In this document: in pieces, positions 44,609 to 52,793 of the stretch
Layout: each line of letters begins with the position of its first letter
Numbering within the stretch: position 1 is the stretch's first letter
Made by a program: the position numbers and the translations under genes
Origin: Congzhengia minquanensis
GTDB lineage: Bacteria > Bacillota > Clostridia > UBA1381 > UBA9506
Assembly: GCF_014384785.1 (NCBI RefSeq)
Contig: NZ_JACRSU010000002.1
Coordinates: 434,001-498,000, forward strand
Length of the DNA: 64,000 bases
Direction: 5' to 3'
The notes under the pieces: model-generated
Database searches by the model: none
What the model was told of the DNA's origin: nothing
Seen by the model: only the letters and a program-made list of their open reading frames with translations

Positions 44609-45454
44609 TTATTCCTCGCCAACATTAACCAATCTATCTATATATTCTCTGCCATCGCCTTTGAAAATCGGAATATCTTTGTCGATAATCCATCGAGTTC
44701 TAATTGGCACACTAGAGTCTGTAGAATCAATATCATTGTAATCTTCATATCTTTCTTTAACGCAACAACTTCCACGTTTCTGATATATAGGCAAATCATT
44801 CCAATTGATACCTTTATGAGTCATCAACATATCCTGAATATCATTACAAGACTTATTCTGTAACTCTTTATGACTGAAATTAGCCTGTCCCACCATCTGA
44901 ATACTGTTACGAGAAGCATCTAACTGTCTCCAATATATGAGATTAGTCACTTCTTCTTTTGGGATATTGAAGCAACGTGCATCAAACATAGCACCTTTAT
45001 CTATAGCATTTCGATAAACTTCTAATAACCTGCTCCATTCATGTTCGGCAAAATCATTTGGTTGCATATCTTCAAAATTAAAAACATTACTTTCAAATGC
45101 TTGATTAAAAGCTATTGTCGCCATACTTGCACTAATAGAGCAAAGTTTCTGTACTTCGTAATCAAACCATGCAGCACTTGTAAACTTCTGATAATCAATC
45201 AAAATCAATGTGATCTCATCAGACTGCGTATATCCGAGTACACATCCTTGAATATTTTCACAAAGAAATTTTGTGGTTTCCTGCATAGTCTTCATTAAAA
45301 TCTCATCAAAAGGTTTATGAAATCCTCTTGTAAATGTGTGGAACGCCTTTCCGTCAATGCGGATGGCAACTGGCGTTCTTCTCATTAGCTTAGTTTTCGG
45401 TATCTGCTCGTAGAATGTCTTCATACGAATACCTAAATCATCATGTACCGGCAT
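44609..45454 (-). CDS. Thg1-family 3'-5' polymerase
   Basis: 281 residues behind GAGGAAGAATAAT. VAIRIDGKAFHTFTRGFHKP at about 29-48 and GYTQSDEITLIL at about 74-85 provide the metal-binding Asp34, Asp79 and Glu80. Eukaryotic Thg1 adds G to tRNA-His; bacterial and phage Thg1-like proteins repair 5' tRNA ends by templated 3'-5' addition. Full length and intact. It may restore tRNAs damaged by host nucleases. Confidence 0.88.
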   Translation of the reverse strand: MPVHDDLGIRMKTFYEQIPKTKLMRRTPVAIRIDGKAFHTFTRGFHKPFDEILMKTMQETTKFLCENIQGCVLGYTQSDEITLILIDYQKFTSAAWFDYEVQKLCSISASMATIAFNQAFESNVFNFEDMQPNDFAEHEWSRLLEVYRNAIDKGAMFDARCFNIPKEEVTNLIYWRQLDASRNSIQMVGQANFSHKELQNKSCNDIQDMLMTHKGINWNDLPIYQKRGSCCVKERYEDYNDIDSTDSSVPIRTRWIIDKDIPIFKGDGREYIDRLVNVGEE

Positions 45455-45455
45455 A

Positions 45456-45638
45456 TTATTCTTCCTCCAATTCTCTCTTAATCATCTTTTGTGTTTCACG
45501 TCTGATTCTCTTCTTACCTATTCTTCTCCATTTCTTTTTAGCTTTACGCCATCCATTATGATTGATTGCCCAACAAGCCATTACTCTATCAAATTCTGTG
45601 TATCCATCATTAGGATATGCGTTCTGAAAATCTCTCAT
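45456..45638 (-). CDS. Small basic phage protein
   Basis: 60 residues from ATG 45638 behind GGAGGTTGCAGACA. MRDFQNAYPNDGYTEFDRVM then a very basic tail (KKKWRRIGKKRIRRE). Possibly nucleic-acid binding. Directly upstream of the Thg1-family gene. Confidence 0.6.
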   Translation of the reverse strand: MRDFQNAYPNDGYTEFDRVMACWAINHNGWRKAKKKWRRIGKKRIRRETQKMIKRELEEE

Positions 45639-45681
45639 TGTCTGCAACCTCCAACTCCGATAAAAGCGATGTTTTTTGGTA

Positions 45682-45855
45682 TTATTTCTCTTCTCCGTTT
45701 AAAACAACCACTTTGTCACTGTGTCCAACATCACACAATTCCAAGTTATTAAAACTTCTTATGTTAGGAAATTTTGAATATCCATCTGTAAAGGAAAATT
45801 CAAAATCAAAATCTGGATATTGTTCACATATCTTCTGCAATTCTTTACCTTTCAC
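45682..45855 (-). CDS. Small phage protein, GTG start
   Basis: 57 residues from GTG 45855, nine bases after TGGAGG. KELQKICEQYPDFDFEFSF then NIRSFNNLELCDVGHSD. Unknown. Its start overlaps the tail of the methyltransferase remnant. Confidence 0.55.
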   Translation of the reverse strand: MKGKELQKICEQYPDFDFEFSFTDGYSKFPNIRSFNNLELCDVGHSDKVVVLNGEEK

Positions 45856-45973
45856 TAAAATATTCCTCCACTCTCTTCTTGCCAACATCAAATATATCCA
45901 CGTCTTTCTCTATACAGATATAATTTCTGTCAGTATTGATAGCAGCTATCGCATCTGAATCTTGTCTCCTGAT
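45845..45973 (-). pseudogene. C-terminal remnant of a DNA methyltransferase
   Basis: 43 codons without a start read SDAIAAINTDRNYICIEKD then DVGKKRVEEYFSER, the end of N4/N6 DNA methyltransferases (AAxNTxRNYIxIExD...KRVEEY). The catalytic domain is absent upstream. Confidence 0.65.
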
Positions 45974-46035
45974 TTAAAACCGCCAATGTTATCCAACGTC
46001 AGATCTTCTTCAAATCTGATTCGCTGAATATTCAT
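45946..46035 (-). CDS. Short ORF MNIQRIRF
   Basis: 29 residues, ATG after AAAAGAGATTT, with a possible 16-residue GTG-started ORF (46032-46082) overlapping it as ATGA. It crosses the methyltransferase remnant in another frame. Reality uncertain. Confidence 0.35.
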   Translation of the reverse strand: MNIQRIRFEEDLTLDNIGGFKSGDKIQMR

Positions 46036-46118
46036 AAATCTCTTTTGTTCCAAACTTGCTTACCGTCATAAGCAGTGCGCACTTTACCCTATAGGAACTT
46101 TGTGATTTTTCCTTTCTT

Positions 46119-46292
46119 TTAATTATGTGTTTTTACTTTATTTAACATTAGAAACTCAAAGACAGCACTCCATCCATTATCAAGAGTTAATTTTCCTTTA
46201 GGGACATTATGCCTGTAAACAATTGATGCGTCTATGCATTTTATTGGTGTCATAATGGTTCTACCTGCAATTCTTGAATCTATCTCTATCAT
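46119..46292 (-). CDS. Small phage protein, 57 residues
   Basis: ATG 46292 behind AGAGAGGGTTAT. MIEIDSRIAGRTIMTPIKC at the start, GKLTLDNGWSAVFEFLML later. Unknown function. It lies between the methyltransferase fragments. Confidence 0.5.
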   Translation of the reverse strand: MIEIDSRIAGRTIMTPIKCIDASIVYRHNVPKGKLTLDNGWSAVFEFLMLNKVKTHN

Positions 46293-46319
46293 ATAACCCT
46301 CTCTTTTTTATTGGTATTT

Positions 46320-47049
46320 TTATTTGATATATGTAAAAAGTTTTTCAATCCTTATGTTGTTTTTATCAGCTTTTGATTTATTACTATCCAACAACGTCTT
46401 AGTTTCTTTTTGCCAAATACAAGTAAAATCATCTGGCATAGAATATTCGCTTATCAAAACTGTATTATTTACACTTGCTACCTTAACCCACTCATAAAAT
46501 TCTTCATATGGGAAAGAATCGGTAGCATATTTAGTAGTTCCTCGATAAGGAATGTCGCAATAAATAACATAATTTTTGATTTTATCTAATGGTAGCGATT
46601 GAAAATTTAAATTTATAAATTTAACATCCTTAATATTAGAAATCTGTTTCTTTAAATTTCTGATTGCACCAGCAGACCATTTGCCACTATTGTCATCTTT
46701 TGAATCCCTTGCATATCCACCAAAATACTTAGCACCGAAACTCGCACAAAATCCTACAAGACCTAAATACCAGTCTGGATAATTTTCTTTGTTCTGCTTA
46801 ACTTCCTTATATTCATTCTCTAAAATTCTTTCTGGCAATTCCGTTTCATGTTCCTGTGCATATTTTAATAATTCAATCAACTGTTTATGTATATCACAAC
46901 CTATTCTTTTCCTACACTTAATTTTATCAATCATGTTTTGCACCGCCAACAAAAGGCTCTAGATAACCATTTGTGTCATCAGTTACATAAGCCTGGATAA
47001 TTGGTGCTAAATCCTTACTTAATTTGTTCTTACTTCCAACGTATCTTAT
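46320..47049 (-). pseudogene. D12-class DNA adenine methylase, frameshifted, ATA at start
   Basis: Two frames form one enzyme. From ATA 47049: RYVGSKNKLSKDLAPIIQ and GYLEPFVGGA then stop. From about 46952: MIDKIKCRKRIGCDI and YCDIPYRGTTKY (DPPY-type catalytic motif read as DIPY). Removing one A from the AAAA run near 46940-46945 restores FVGGANMIDKI. An in-frame ATG at 47073 is followed after five codons by TGA. It methylates adenine when intact, probably against host restriction. It could be an assembly error. Confidence 0.75.
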
Positions 47050-47092
47050 TTTCTTTCACCAGAAAGGTGACATGTCCTTAGTAGCTACCCTA

Positions 47093-47254
47093 ATTTTTCC
47101 TTTCTTTTTAATATTTCTGTTAAAAACAGGTACAATTATCTTTATTTAATTATTCTCTACATTTTGCAAAATTTCGCTTGAATAAGCTAATTTGAATTAA
47201 TAAATATGTCAAAACAAAACTTACCTTACAATCACACCTTAAATGCGTCTTCTA
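47093..47254 (-). promoter_or_regulatory. Gene-free leader of the methylase
   Basis: No gene seen. TTGACA at 47212-47207 with TAGCTT 17 bases on is a possible promoter. The sequence TTAAAAAGAAAGGAAAAAT (47111-47093) recurs almost exactly at 46122-46105. Confidence 0.4.
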
Positions 47255-47614
47255 TTACAAATTGTCAAAGAACTTATTATATCCTTCTGTATTGCAGTCA
47301 ATTCGATTTATCGGCACATCGTCCGACCAATCAAACTTTTTAGATTGCGCCTTAATTTTATGTATTAACGGAGAATACTTACTATTTCCAAAATACTTAA
47401 GTATTTCGTCAATATCCGAAAAATCACCATTTATATCCGCTAAAAACAATTCTATCCCTCTATATGTGACAATATATTCATTTACACAAGGATATTCGCT
47501 TTTTGATTTCGGCCTTTTACTTATATCTTCTATGGATATAATTCTGTCTCGTAGAAACGGCGGAACCGCCGTAGCCCACGCCACCACATCCGCTACATAT
47601 AATTGGTTTATCAT
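47255..47614 (-). CDS. Phage protein, start uncertain
   Basis: 119 residues. The second part (YIVTYRGIELFLADINGDFS, DEILKYFGNSKYSPLI, FDW) looks like a genuine folded protein. The first 33 residues overlap another frame (47517-47675) that has the better ribosome site. One of the two starts must be wrong, or a frameshift joins them. Confidence 0.5.
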   Translation of the reverse strand: MINQLYVADVVAWATAVPPFLRDRIISIEDISKRPKSKSEYPCVNEYIVTYRGIELFLADINGDFSDIDEILKYFGNSKYSPLIHKIKAQSKKFDWSDDVPINRIDCNTEGYNKFFDNL

Positions 47615-47675
47615 ATTCCAAAACTTCTATAATGTACATTGGATCCCCTATAGATAATTTTGTTTCAATGTTCAC
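47517..47675 (-). CDS. Short ORF with CSGCGG motif, GTG start
   Basis: 52 residues, GTG nine bases after AAGGAG. NIETKLSIGDPMYIIEVLE, a usual phage-protein start, then CSGCGGVGYGG. Overlaps the 119-residue frame. Confidence 0.45.
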   Translation of the reverse strand: MNIETKLSIGDPMYIIEVLEYDKPIICSGCGGVGYGGSAVSTRQNYIHRRYK

Positions 47676-47709
47676 ACAATCTAACTCCTTTTCTTATAAA
47701 ATAACTGTT

Positions 47710-48713
47710 CTATCTTATGTTATAAACACATTCAGGCATTGAACCACTTAAAATTGCATTTCCGCAAGTAATTCTCCCCTCATCCTCATCGCTACTGGGC
47801 ACAAAGACCAATACATCAAAACCCGCCTCAATTAAATCTGCCTCTGCTTTTTGATAGGGAACAAAACTTGTATAACCATTAGAGGTTTGTATATTGTTTT
47901 CCTCACAAGAATGAGTCATATGAAGCGGAGTAATCTTAACCATACATTTCTTGGGGCTGAACAAACTCTTTAATTTCTGTGCGTCTACTTCATAATTGTC
48001 TGCTAATGCAAAATTTAAAGCATATTTTCTTCCTTTTGGGGCTGGCAAGTCTTTACAATGTCAGATATTTCACGAAGAGATAATGCATTACCTGAAAACA
48101 TATCGTTTCTTTGCTCATCCGATGTGCTATTTATGCTAAACTGCAATCCTGCATCTCCACGGAACGCATCATTTTTTATATCATTTGTCCATTCTTGGAG
48201 TATGCTAAATAATTTTCTGTTTTTATTTGGGCACATGGTTGTGAATACAGGATGAATCATACTGTTTCCGATATAAGGCTTCGTTATTTTATGTAAATCG
48301 TAAGATACTCTTAACACATCAGGATTCCAAGAAGGCTCTCCCATTCTTGCATAGTGAATGTTTAATCTCTTTGTGCCCTTAACTTCTGGATGCAATGATA
48401 GAGCCACCTCAATTTGTTCTTTCATATCTTTATATGTTGCGTTTATTCCCCTTCCTACCTTTGGAACATCACAAAACTTACAAGCACTATTGCAGCCGTA
48501 CTGAGTGGAAATCGTTACAACCCATTTTTCTTTCAACGGCATACACTTTCCGTTGGGCACTCCCTCAATATCCTTGTTTAGACCTAAAAATTTAGCTTTA
48601 ACATTAGCTTGTCTACCATAATCTCCAATAGATAAACACTCCAAACTCCCTTTATCTCCCTGAACAATAAGTATATGACCCGTAGGAACATTGATATTTT
48701 TTATAATTTCCAT
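47710..48713 (-). pseudogene. RlmN-like radical SAM enzyme, frameshifted
   Basis: The first frame (48713-48015, 232 residues, behind GAGGAGATAAAACA) has YGCNSACKFCDVPKVGRG (CX3CX2C) and ARMGEPSWNP (GEP motif). The second (48048-47710) continues PAPKGRKYALNFALAD and ITPLHMTHSC. Together they make about 344 residues, the length of RlmN. A one-base loss in GACTTGCC near 48040 separates them. RlmN/Cfr enzymes methylate adenosine in rRNA or tRNA. Decay, programmed shift and sequencing error are all possible. Confidence 0.75.
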
Positions 48714-48751
48714 TGTTTTATCTCCTCGTTTTCCGTAACAAATTTCACATT

Positions 48752-49399
48752 TTAAACAACCTCATCAATACCGCACTCAAACAATTCCGGCAACGCTCTT
48801 GCCCGATACTTTTGATGTTTTAATCCTTCCAAAACATTGATAATCTCCGTCATGCCATTTGAACAATTTTGATTACGATTTATGGCACTAACCAACTTTT
48901 TCTCATTCTTAATTGCTCTACGTTGTTCAAACAATCGGTTCAGAGCAGAATAAGCTTTATAGCCTTCCCTTGCATTTAACTTCGTAAACTCTATGTAATG
49001 CTCCCAATCAACAATTTTGGCTTCAATATCACTCATTTCCTGTGATAGCTCATTAGCTCTTTTAGCTGCATCCTGAAAGAGATTCTGCATACCGTCAAGC
49101 CGTAGCTCCCATTCAGTCAAACCAAGAGGCTCGTCGCTAATCTCAAACACCTTATCTGTAATCTTTTTAATTGTTTTAGGAGGTTTCGGCACTGTACACT
49201 GAACCACATCTCCGTTTTCATACTCAGCCACATAATACTTTCTTTGCCAAGCCTTACATATAGAATTTTTCAAGAAGCTCATAGCCTGTTGCTTCGTATC
49301 AAAAACATCTGCCATAGTAATATTTGTCGCCTGAGTAACCTTGCCGTTAAAGTTGCTTTTAATATATTTTTCGCCATCAGTAATTACATATTGTGCCAA
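48752..49399 (-). CDS. Phage protein with coiled coil
   Basis: 215 residues starting TTG without a strong ribosome site. The N-terminus is an IxDGEKYIKSNFNGK module; residues about 110-180 are a charged coiled coil (AAKRANELSQEMSDIEAKI). Family not recognised. Confidence 0.6.
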   Translation of the reverse strand: MAQYVITDGEKYIKSNFNGKVTQATNITMADVFDTKQQAMSFLKNSICKAWQRKYYVAEYENGDVVQCTVPKPPKTIKKITDKVFEISDEPLGLTEWELRLDGMQNLFQDAAKRANELSQEMSDIEAKIVDWEHYIEFTKLNAREGYKAYSALNRLFEQRRAIKNEKKLVSAINRNQNCSNGMTEIINVLEGLKHQKYRARALPELFECGIDEVV

Positions 49400-49447
49400 T
49401 TATTTCACATACTTTCTTAATGAAATCTTCAATTTAAGACCAATGCA

Positions 49448-50065
49448 CTATCTAACAACGTAAGCTCCCTCATATGGAGAGCGCAATAAAAAGTATCCTT
49501 CTAACCCATTATCTAAAACGGCCTGTCTTGGATTATTAAAATAATATGTACTATCATAAACAGAACCAATATTAATTACTTTATAAATTGGCTTATTGAT
49601 TAAAGGAGAGATATAACCACCGCTTGTCCCATATAAAGATTTTCTACATTGTGATAAAATTTCAAATTCTATCATGCATTTGCCGTTTTGATGCCCCCAT
49701 ATTGTGCAGCCTTTATCATTTTGATTTTTAATGTCTGCAATAATTACAGGATAAATAATACCTTCCTCTTGCACAACAAGTAACATATCACCAACTTGTC
49801 CAAGCGTTGTAGTAGTTGCTCCGGCAAGATATTCGCCATATTTTACAATCCCATAAGCATCTGATAATGCGTTGTTTGATTTTGTAAAATTAATAAGTTT
49901 CTTACAATCTCCTCCCCATCTAATTTTATTCCAAACCGTGTATGTATGAATAGTTCCTAATCCTTTTGGTGGAAAATGTGTGAATGTTGCATTTGCGCTA
50001 ATCGTTGTAAAAAATATAACAATTATTGTAGTTATCAATGTTGCTTTAGTTTTTAATTTTGTCAA
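49448..50065 (-). CDS. Secreted phage protein of unknown function
   Basis: 205 residues starting TTG behind GGACAGATTAT. Signal peptide at about 1-26 (LITTIIVIFFTTISANA). The mature part is Gly/Tyr-rich with a few Cys (GGDCKKL, KGCTIWGHQNGKCM). It may be a lysogenic-conversion or cell-wall protein. Not recognised. Confidence 0.6.
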   Translation of the reverse strand: MTKLKTKATLITTIIVIFFTTISANATFTHFPPKGLGTIHTYTVWNKIRWGGDCKKLINFTKSNNALSDAYGIVKYGEYLAGATTTTLGQVGDMLLVVQEEGIIYPVIIADIKNQNDKGCTIWGHQNGKCMIEFEILSQCRKSLYGTSGGYISPLINKPIYKVINIGSVYDSTYYFNNPRQAVLDNGLEGYFLLRSPYEGAYVVR

Positions 50066-50071
50066 ATAATC

Positions 50072-50205
50072 TGTCCTTTCTTATCTTATATAGCTAATTC
50101 TTTTATTCTACCTCTACACCGTTAGTTGTAAAATGTATCCTCTTTTATATTTTTGCACTCCATCCTCAAAAACTGTATTTTCTGCATACTGTTTGTTTTT
50201 ATAAA
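50072..50205 (-). other. Degraded or very short coding remnant
   Basis: A frame of about 30 codons to a stop at 50114 (GLIYKNKQYAENTVFEDG) has no start; a shift gives another ending HFTTNGVEVE. Probably a broken small gene. Confidence 0.3.
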
Positions 50206-50471
50206 TTAAACCTTTTTTAAACGCTTTTTTCTATAAGCATCCTTTGCCCTCAATAAATTTTCATCCATCATTTTAGCTGAAACAAATTCATTTTCTTCAT
50301 CTTCAGTGACAGTACACAAAAAATAGAACTCTTCTGTTTCTATTTTTTCACCTTTAACAATCGCATTGGAAATTTTTTTCTATATTGTAATTCGTGAGTA
50401 TTATTACATATAGGGCAATCCCTTATAACTTTGTTAATTAAAATATCGTCACCCAATTTCATTGTTTTCAT
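50206..50471 (-). pseudogene. Zinc-finger phage protein, frameshifted
   Basis: ATG 50471 behind GGGAGGATTAGTAAATA gives LINKVIRDCPICNNTHELQY then a stop. The next frame continues SNAIVKGEKIETEEFYFLC and AKMMDENLLRAKDAYRKK. One missing A in a run of seven near 50370 restores a single protein like YgiT-type zinc-finger/HTH phage proteins. Confidence 0.65.
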
Positions 50472-50477
50472 TATTTA

Positions 50478-50873
50478 CTAATCCTCCCCATTTAACAGTT
50501 CCGGGTTATCGTGGATATTGCCGATTACTTCAAATTGGTCGCTATCGTTTTGAAATGTTGTAAAATGTTTAACGCAACCTTTTTGCATTGTTCCAATAAA
50601 ACAAGCAATTTCCACATCATATTCAATAACATATTTTGCATTAAGACCAACAGACAGAAAAAACTTATTCGTTTGAACAATATCCCCCTCAAATATCTTC
50701 GTGCCGTTTTTGTCCTTCAAACCCGTATATTGCCCGACTGTTCTGGGGATCACTTCAATCCATTTCCCTTCATGCCATAAATTCACACAGCCATAACTTG
50801 TTTGCATAATACTGTCACTTAAAATCAAATTTTTATCATCATATCTTTTCCCTCTGAATAGTATTTCACGCAT
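50478..50873 (-). CDS. YopX-family phage protein
   Basis: 131 residues behind GAGGTGACGGATA. REILFRGKRYDDKNLI at the start, VGQYTGLKDKNGTKIFEGDI in the middle and VIGNIHDNPELL at the end define YopX (PF09643). Role unknown. ATG overlaps the stop of the upstream 57-residue gene. Confidence 0.85.
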   Translation of the reverse strand: MREILFRGKRYDDKNLILSDSIMQTSYGCVNLWHEGKWIEVIPRTVGQYTGLKDKNGTKIFEGDIVQTNKFFLSVGLNAKYVIEYDVEIACFIGTMQKGCVKHFTTFQNDSDQFEVIGNIHDNPELLNGED

Positions 50874-51039
50874 TATCCGTCACCTCGCTTTCGAGCCATT
50901 GCATCACCTCGCAAACGCTTCCATAAATAAATTTGCCGTTAATAATTTTACAAAAGATTTCCTCATCATCAGATATGGTCAAAATAAAATTAGCCATTTC
51001 CTCCACGCTCATATTTTTAACACGCTCATAGTTTGTCAT
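50866..51039 (-). CDS. Small phage protein, 57 residues
   Basis: ATG 51039 behind GGGAGCGTGAGCAGCA. TNYERVKNMSVEEMANFI, then CEVMQWLESEV. A common small phage protein of unknown role, translationally coupled to the YopX gene. Confidence 0.65.
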   Translation of the reverse strand: MTNYERVKNMSVEEMANFILTISDDEEIFCKIINGKFIYGSVCEVMQWLESEVTDNA

Positions 51040-51293
51040 TGCTGCTCACGCTCCCTCTCAGAATGTCTATGCCACCTTTGAGTTCCAGCACATTCGGCTT
51101 TACAATTCATGCATAAGAGTTTGTATGTATAATTTTTATAATTACCATCAGTTCTATGTGTTTGTTTTATAGCAACTAAATTAGAACTGCCGCAGTATTC
51201 GCATGTGGACGTAAGCATATTTTTTCGTGTGGGAGTAATAAGCCAAAAATAACATAATTTTAATTTTTGTATTAAGCCTGATTTATACCCCAT
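51036..51293 (-). CDS. Zinc-ribbon phage protein
   Basis: 85 residues from ATG 51293 behind AAAGGAGAGTAAAGACA; the longer frame upstream is not supported. TCEYCGSSNL and LLCMNCKAEC form a zinc ribbon; the tail is HRHSEREREQQ. Unknown function. Confidence 0.6.
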   Translation of the reverse strand: MGYKSGLIQKLKLCYFWLITPTRKNMLTSTCEYCGSSNLVAIKQTHRTDGNYKNYTYKLLCMNCKAECAGTQRWHRHSEREREQQ

Positions 51294-51333
51294 TGTCTTT
51301 ACTCTCCTTTTTGGCCGCATTTTACCGTGTTTT

Positions 51334-51471
51334 TCATCTTTTTTTAAGCTCCTTTCCAGAATGCATATCAAAACTACAAATATCTCTAAATGAACAATTT
51401 ATGAAATTCACACAACTATTACATGGTGGTATTTCACACTCTTTCGTTGCTATAAAAGGACATTTATTCAT
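51334..51471 (-). CDS. Small Cys-rich phage protein
   Basis: 45 residues, ATG 51471 behind GGAGCAACAAACA. Seven Cys (KCPFIATKECEIPPCNSC...NCSF...IC) suggest metal binding. Possibly followed by a 12-residue ORF (51299-51337). Confidence 0.5.
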   Translation of the reverse strand: MNKCPFIATKECEIPPCNSCVNFINCSFRDICSFDMHSGKELKKR

Positions 51472-52090
51472 TGTTTGTTGCTCCTTCCACATAACACCAG
51501 CTTTGCGGCGGACGTGTCAGCGGTTTTATTTTACATTCCCTGCACCAGTCCATTTCTGCTTTTTTTGTACAAGCATATCCGCCTAAAAGCAATGCACCGT
51601 TTGTATAATTAGGATTGTTATAACACCGCTCTCTGTATTTGCACGCTTTTACTGCTGTTTTGTCAATCATATTAAAATCACTCAGCTCTTTCGGTTTGTC
51701 ATAAATAACAAGGTTGGATATGTGCCATGCGCAAAGAAATTTACCGCACGCATAACTGTGTACTTCGCTTTCAGTGAGCAGCGCTCCGAGCGTACACAGC
51801 TTTTTTTCATTTTCGTGCGCATCTCCAGATAGATAATCCCATTTATCCGTTGCGATATTGTGCAATTTCGTAATGCCGCCACACGCAAACTCCCCTATGA
51901 CTTTACCCGAAAAATCAGTATAAATGTTCCTGTCTCGTTCTTTGGCTGTAACGCCACTATGCGTACAGTAAATATAACACTTAAACGGTGTTTCAATCTT
52001 CGGGCGTGTCTTGCGTACCTCAATTGTTTTGCTTCCATTTGCGATAAGCTCACAATATTTAGGCTTAATGCTTATTAATACTGATTTCAC
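51464..52090 (-). CDS. ASCH-domain protein
   Basis: 208 residues starting GTG behind GGAGGCTGAAGAAAA. SVLISIKPKYCELIANGSKT and EVRKTRPKIETPFKCYIY is the ASCH/PUA-like RNA-binding start, typical of phages. A Cys-rich C-terminus (CKYRERCYNN, CTKKAEMDWCREC) may bind zinc. Likely RNA- or nucleotide-interacting. Confidence 0.8.
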   Translation of the reverse strand: MKSVLISIKPKYCELIANGSKTIEVRKTRPKIETPFKCYIYCTHSGVTAKERDRNIYTDFSGKVIGEFACGGITKLHNIATDKWDYLSGDAHENEKKLCTLGALLTESEVHSYACGKFLCAWHISNLVIYDKPKELSDFNMIDKTAVKACKYRERCYNNPNYTNGALLLGGYACTKKAEMDWCRECKIKPLTRPPQSWCYVEGATNNE

Positions 52091-52281
52091 TTTTCTTCAG
52101 CCTCCTTAGGCGGTTCCGGCAGTGGCATCCAATGGGTAATATGTTTTTGTGTTGCGTGTTTTCCTTGCCATTTGCCGTTGACTGTTTTTTCTGCTACACT
52201 TATACCATAACAAGTATAGATAAGGACTTTACCGTCTTTCCATGTTGGCAGCCTGTCCTTGACGCTTATCCAGTTATTCAT
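52087..52281 (-). CDS. DUF551 phage protein
   Basis: 64 residues. NNWISVKDRLPTWKDGKVLI and HWMPLPEPP are the DUF551 signatures. Function unknown. Overlaps both neighbours by four bases. Confidence 0.85.
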   Translation of the reverse strand: MNNWISVKDRLPTWKDGKVLIYTCYGISVAEKTVNGKWQGKHATQKHITHWMPLPEPPKEAEEK

Positions 52282-52793
52282 TGCTCCCCCTCCAAATCAA
52301 TTTGCAATTTTGCCAGCTCCGCCGCTGCACGGTAGACTTGCCCATGTTTGTTGTCGCTGTGTGTTTCATTGACTTGCGCTAAAAAATCTTCTATGCTGCC
52401 GTTAAAACAGCCGCAGGTTACCGATATACCATTGTTTTTATTGCGATAAAATGTAGTGGTGCCATTCCTGCTTCCAGCCGGGCCAAAAGTCATAATATGT
52501 TCCATTCTATAAACCTGTGCATTGCCATAAACCAATGCATTGCCATAAACCAATGCGTCGCCATAAACCCATGCGTCGCCATAAACCCATGCCTCGCCAG
52601 AAACCCATGCGTCGCCATAAACCCATGCAGAACCTTCCTGGCTTAAATTATCCTCTTTTTCAACCCATCCGCCTAAATCTCCGGCATGTATAATTGTGCC
52701 GTCTAATAACTCAAAATCCTTTAACGCCCTTATACGGTAAAGTGTTCTGCCTAAAAATTCTTTCTTTTCTTTCGTTAATTCATATTTTTTCAT
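52278..52793 (-). CDS. Beta-solenoid repeat phage protein
   Basis: 171 residues. FELLDGTIIHAGDLGGWVEKE is followed by about eight hexapeptide repeats (AWVYGD, ALVYGN) at about 55-96, which should fold as a left-handed beta helix. The coding DNA is an 18-base tandem repeat (52520-52625). The C-terminal part ends in a helix. Common in phages; role unknown. Confidence 0.75.
   Translation of the reverse strand: MKKYELTKEKKEFLGRTLYRIRALKDFELLDGTIIHAGDLGGWVEKEDNLSQEGSAWVYGDAWVSGEAWVYGDAWVYGDALVYGNALVYGNAQVYRMEHIMTFGPAGSRNGTTTFYRNKNNGISVTCGCFNGSIEDFLAQVNETHSDNKHGQVYRAAAELAKLQIDLEGEQ
52520..52625. repeat. 18-bp tandem repeats inside the beta-solenoid gene
   Basis: Consecutive units close to ATAAACCCATGCGTCGCC encode the VYGDAW hexapeptides. 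Unit-number variation by slippage is likely. Confidence 0.85.

Noticed and set aside
48015..48048. Programmed -1 frameshift in the RlmN-like gene
   Set aside because: The overlap contains CCCCAAAAG but not in the register of an X XXY YYZ slippery heptamer, and no following pseudoknot is evident. A simple indel is more likely.
52520..52625. CRISPR-like array
   Set aside because: Units are contiguous 18-base in-frame codon repeats without spacers, inside a coding region. No CRISPR array was seen anywhere.
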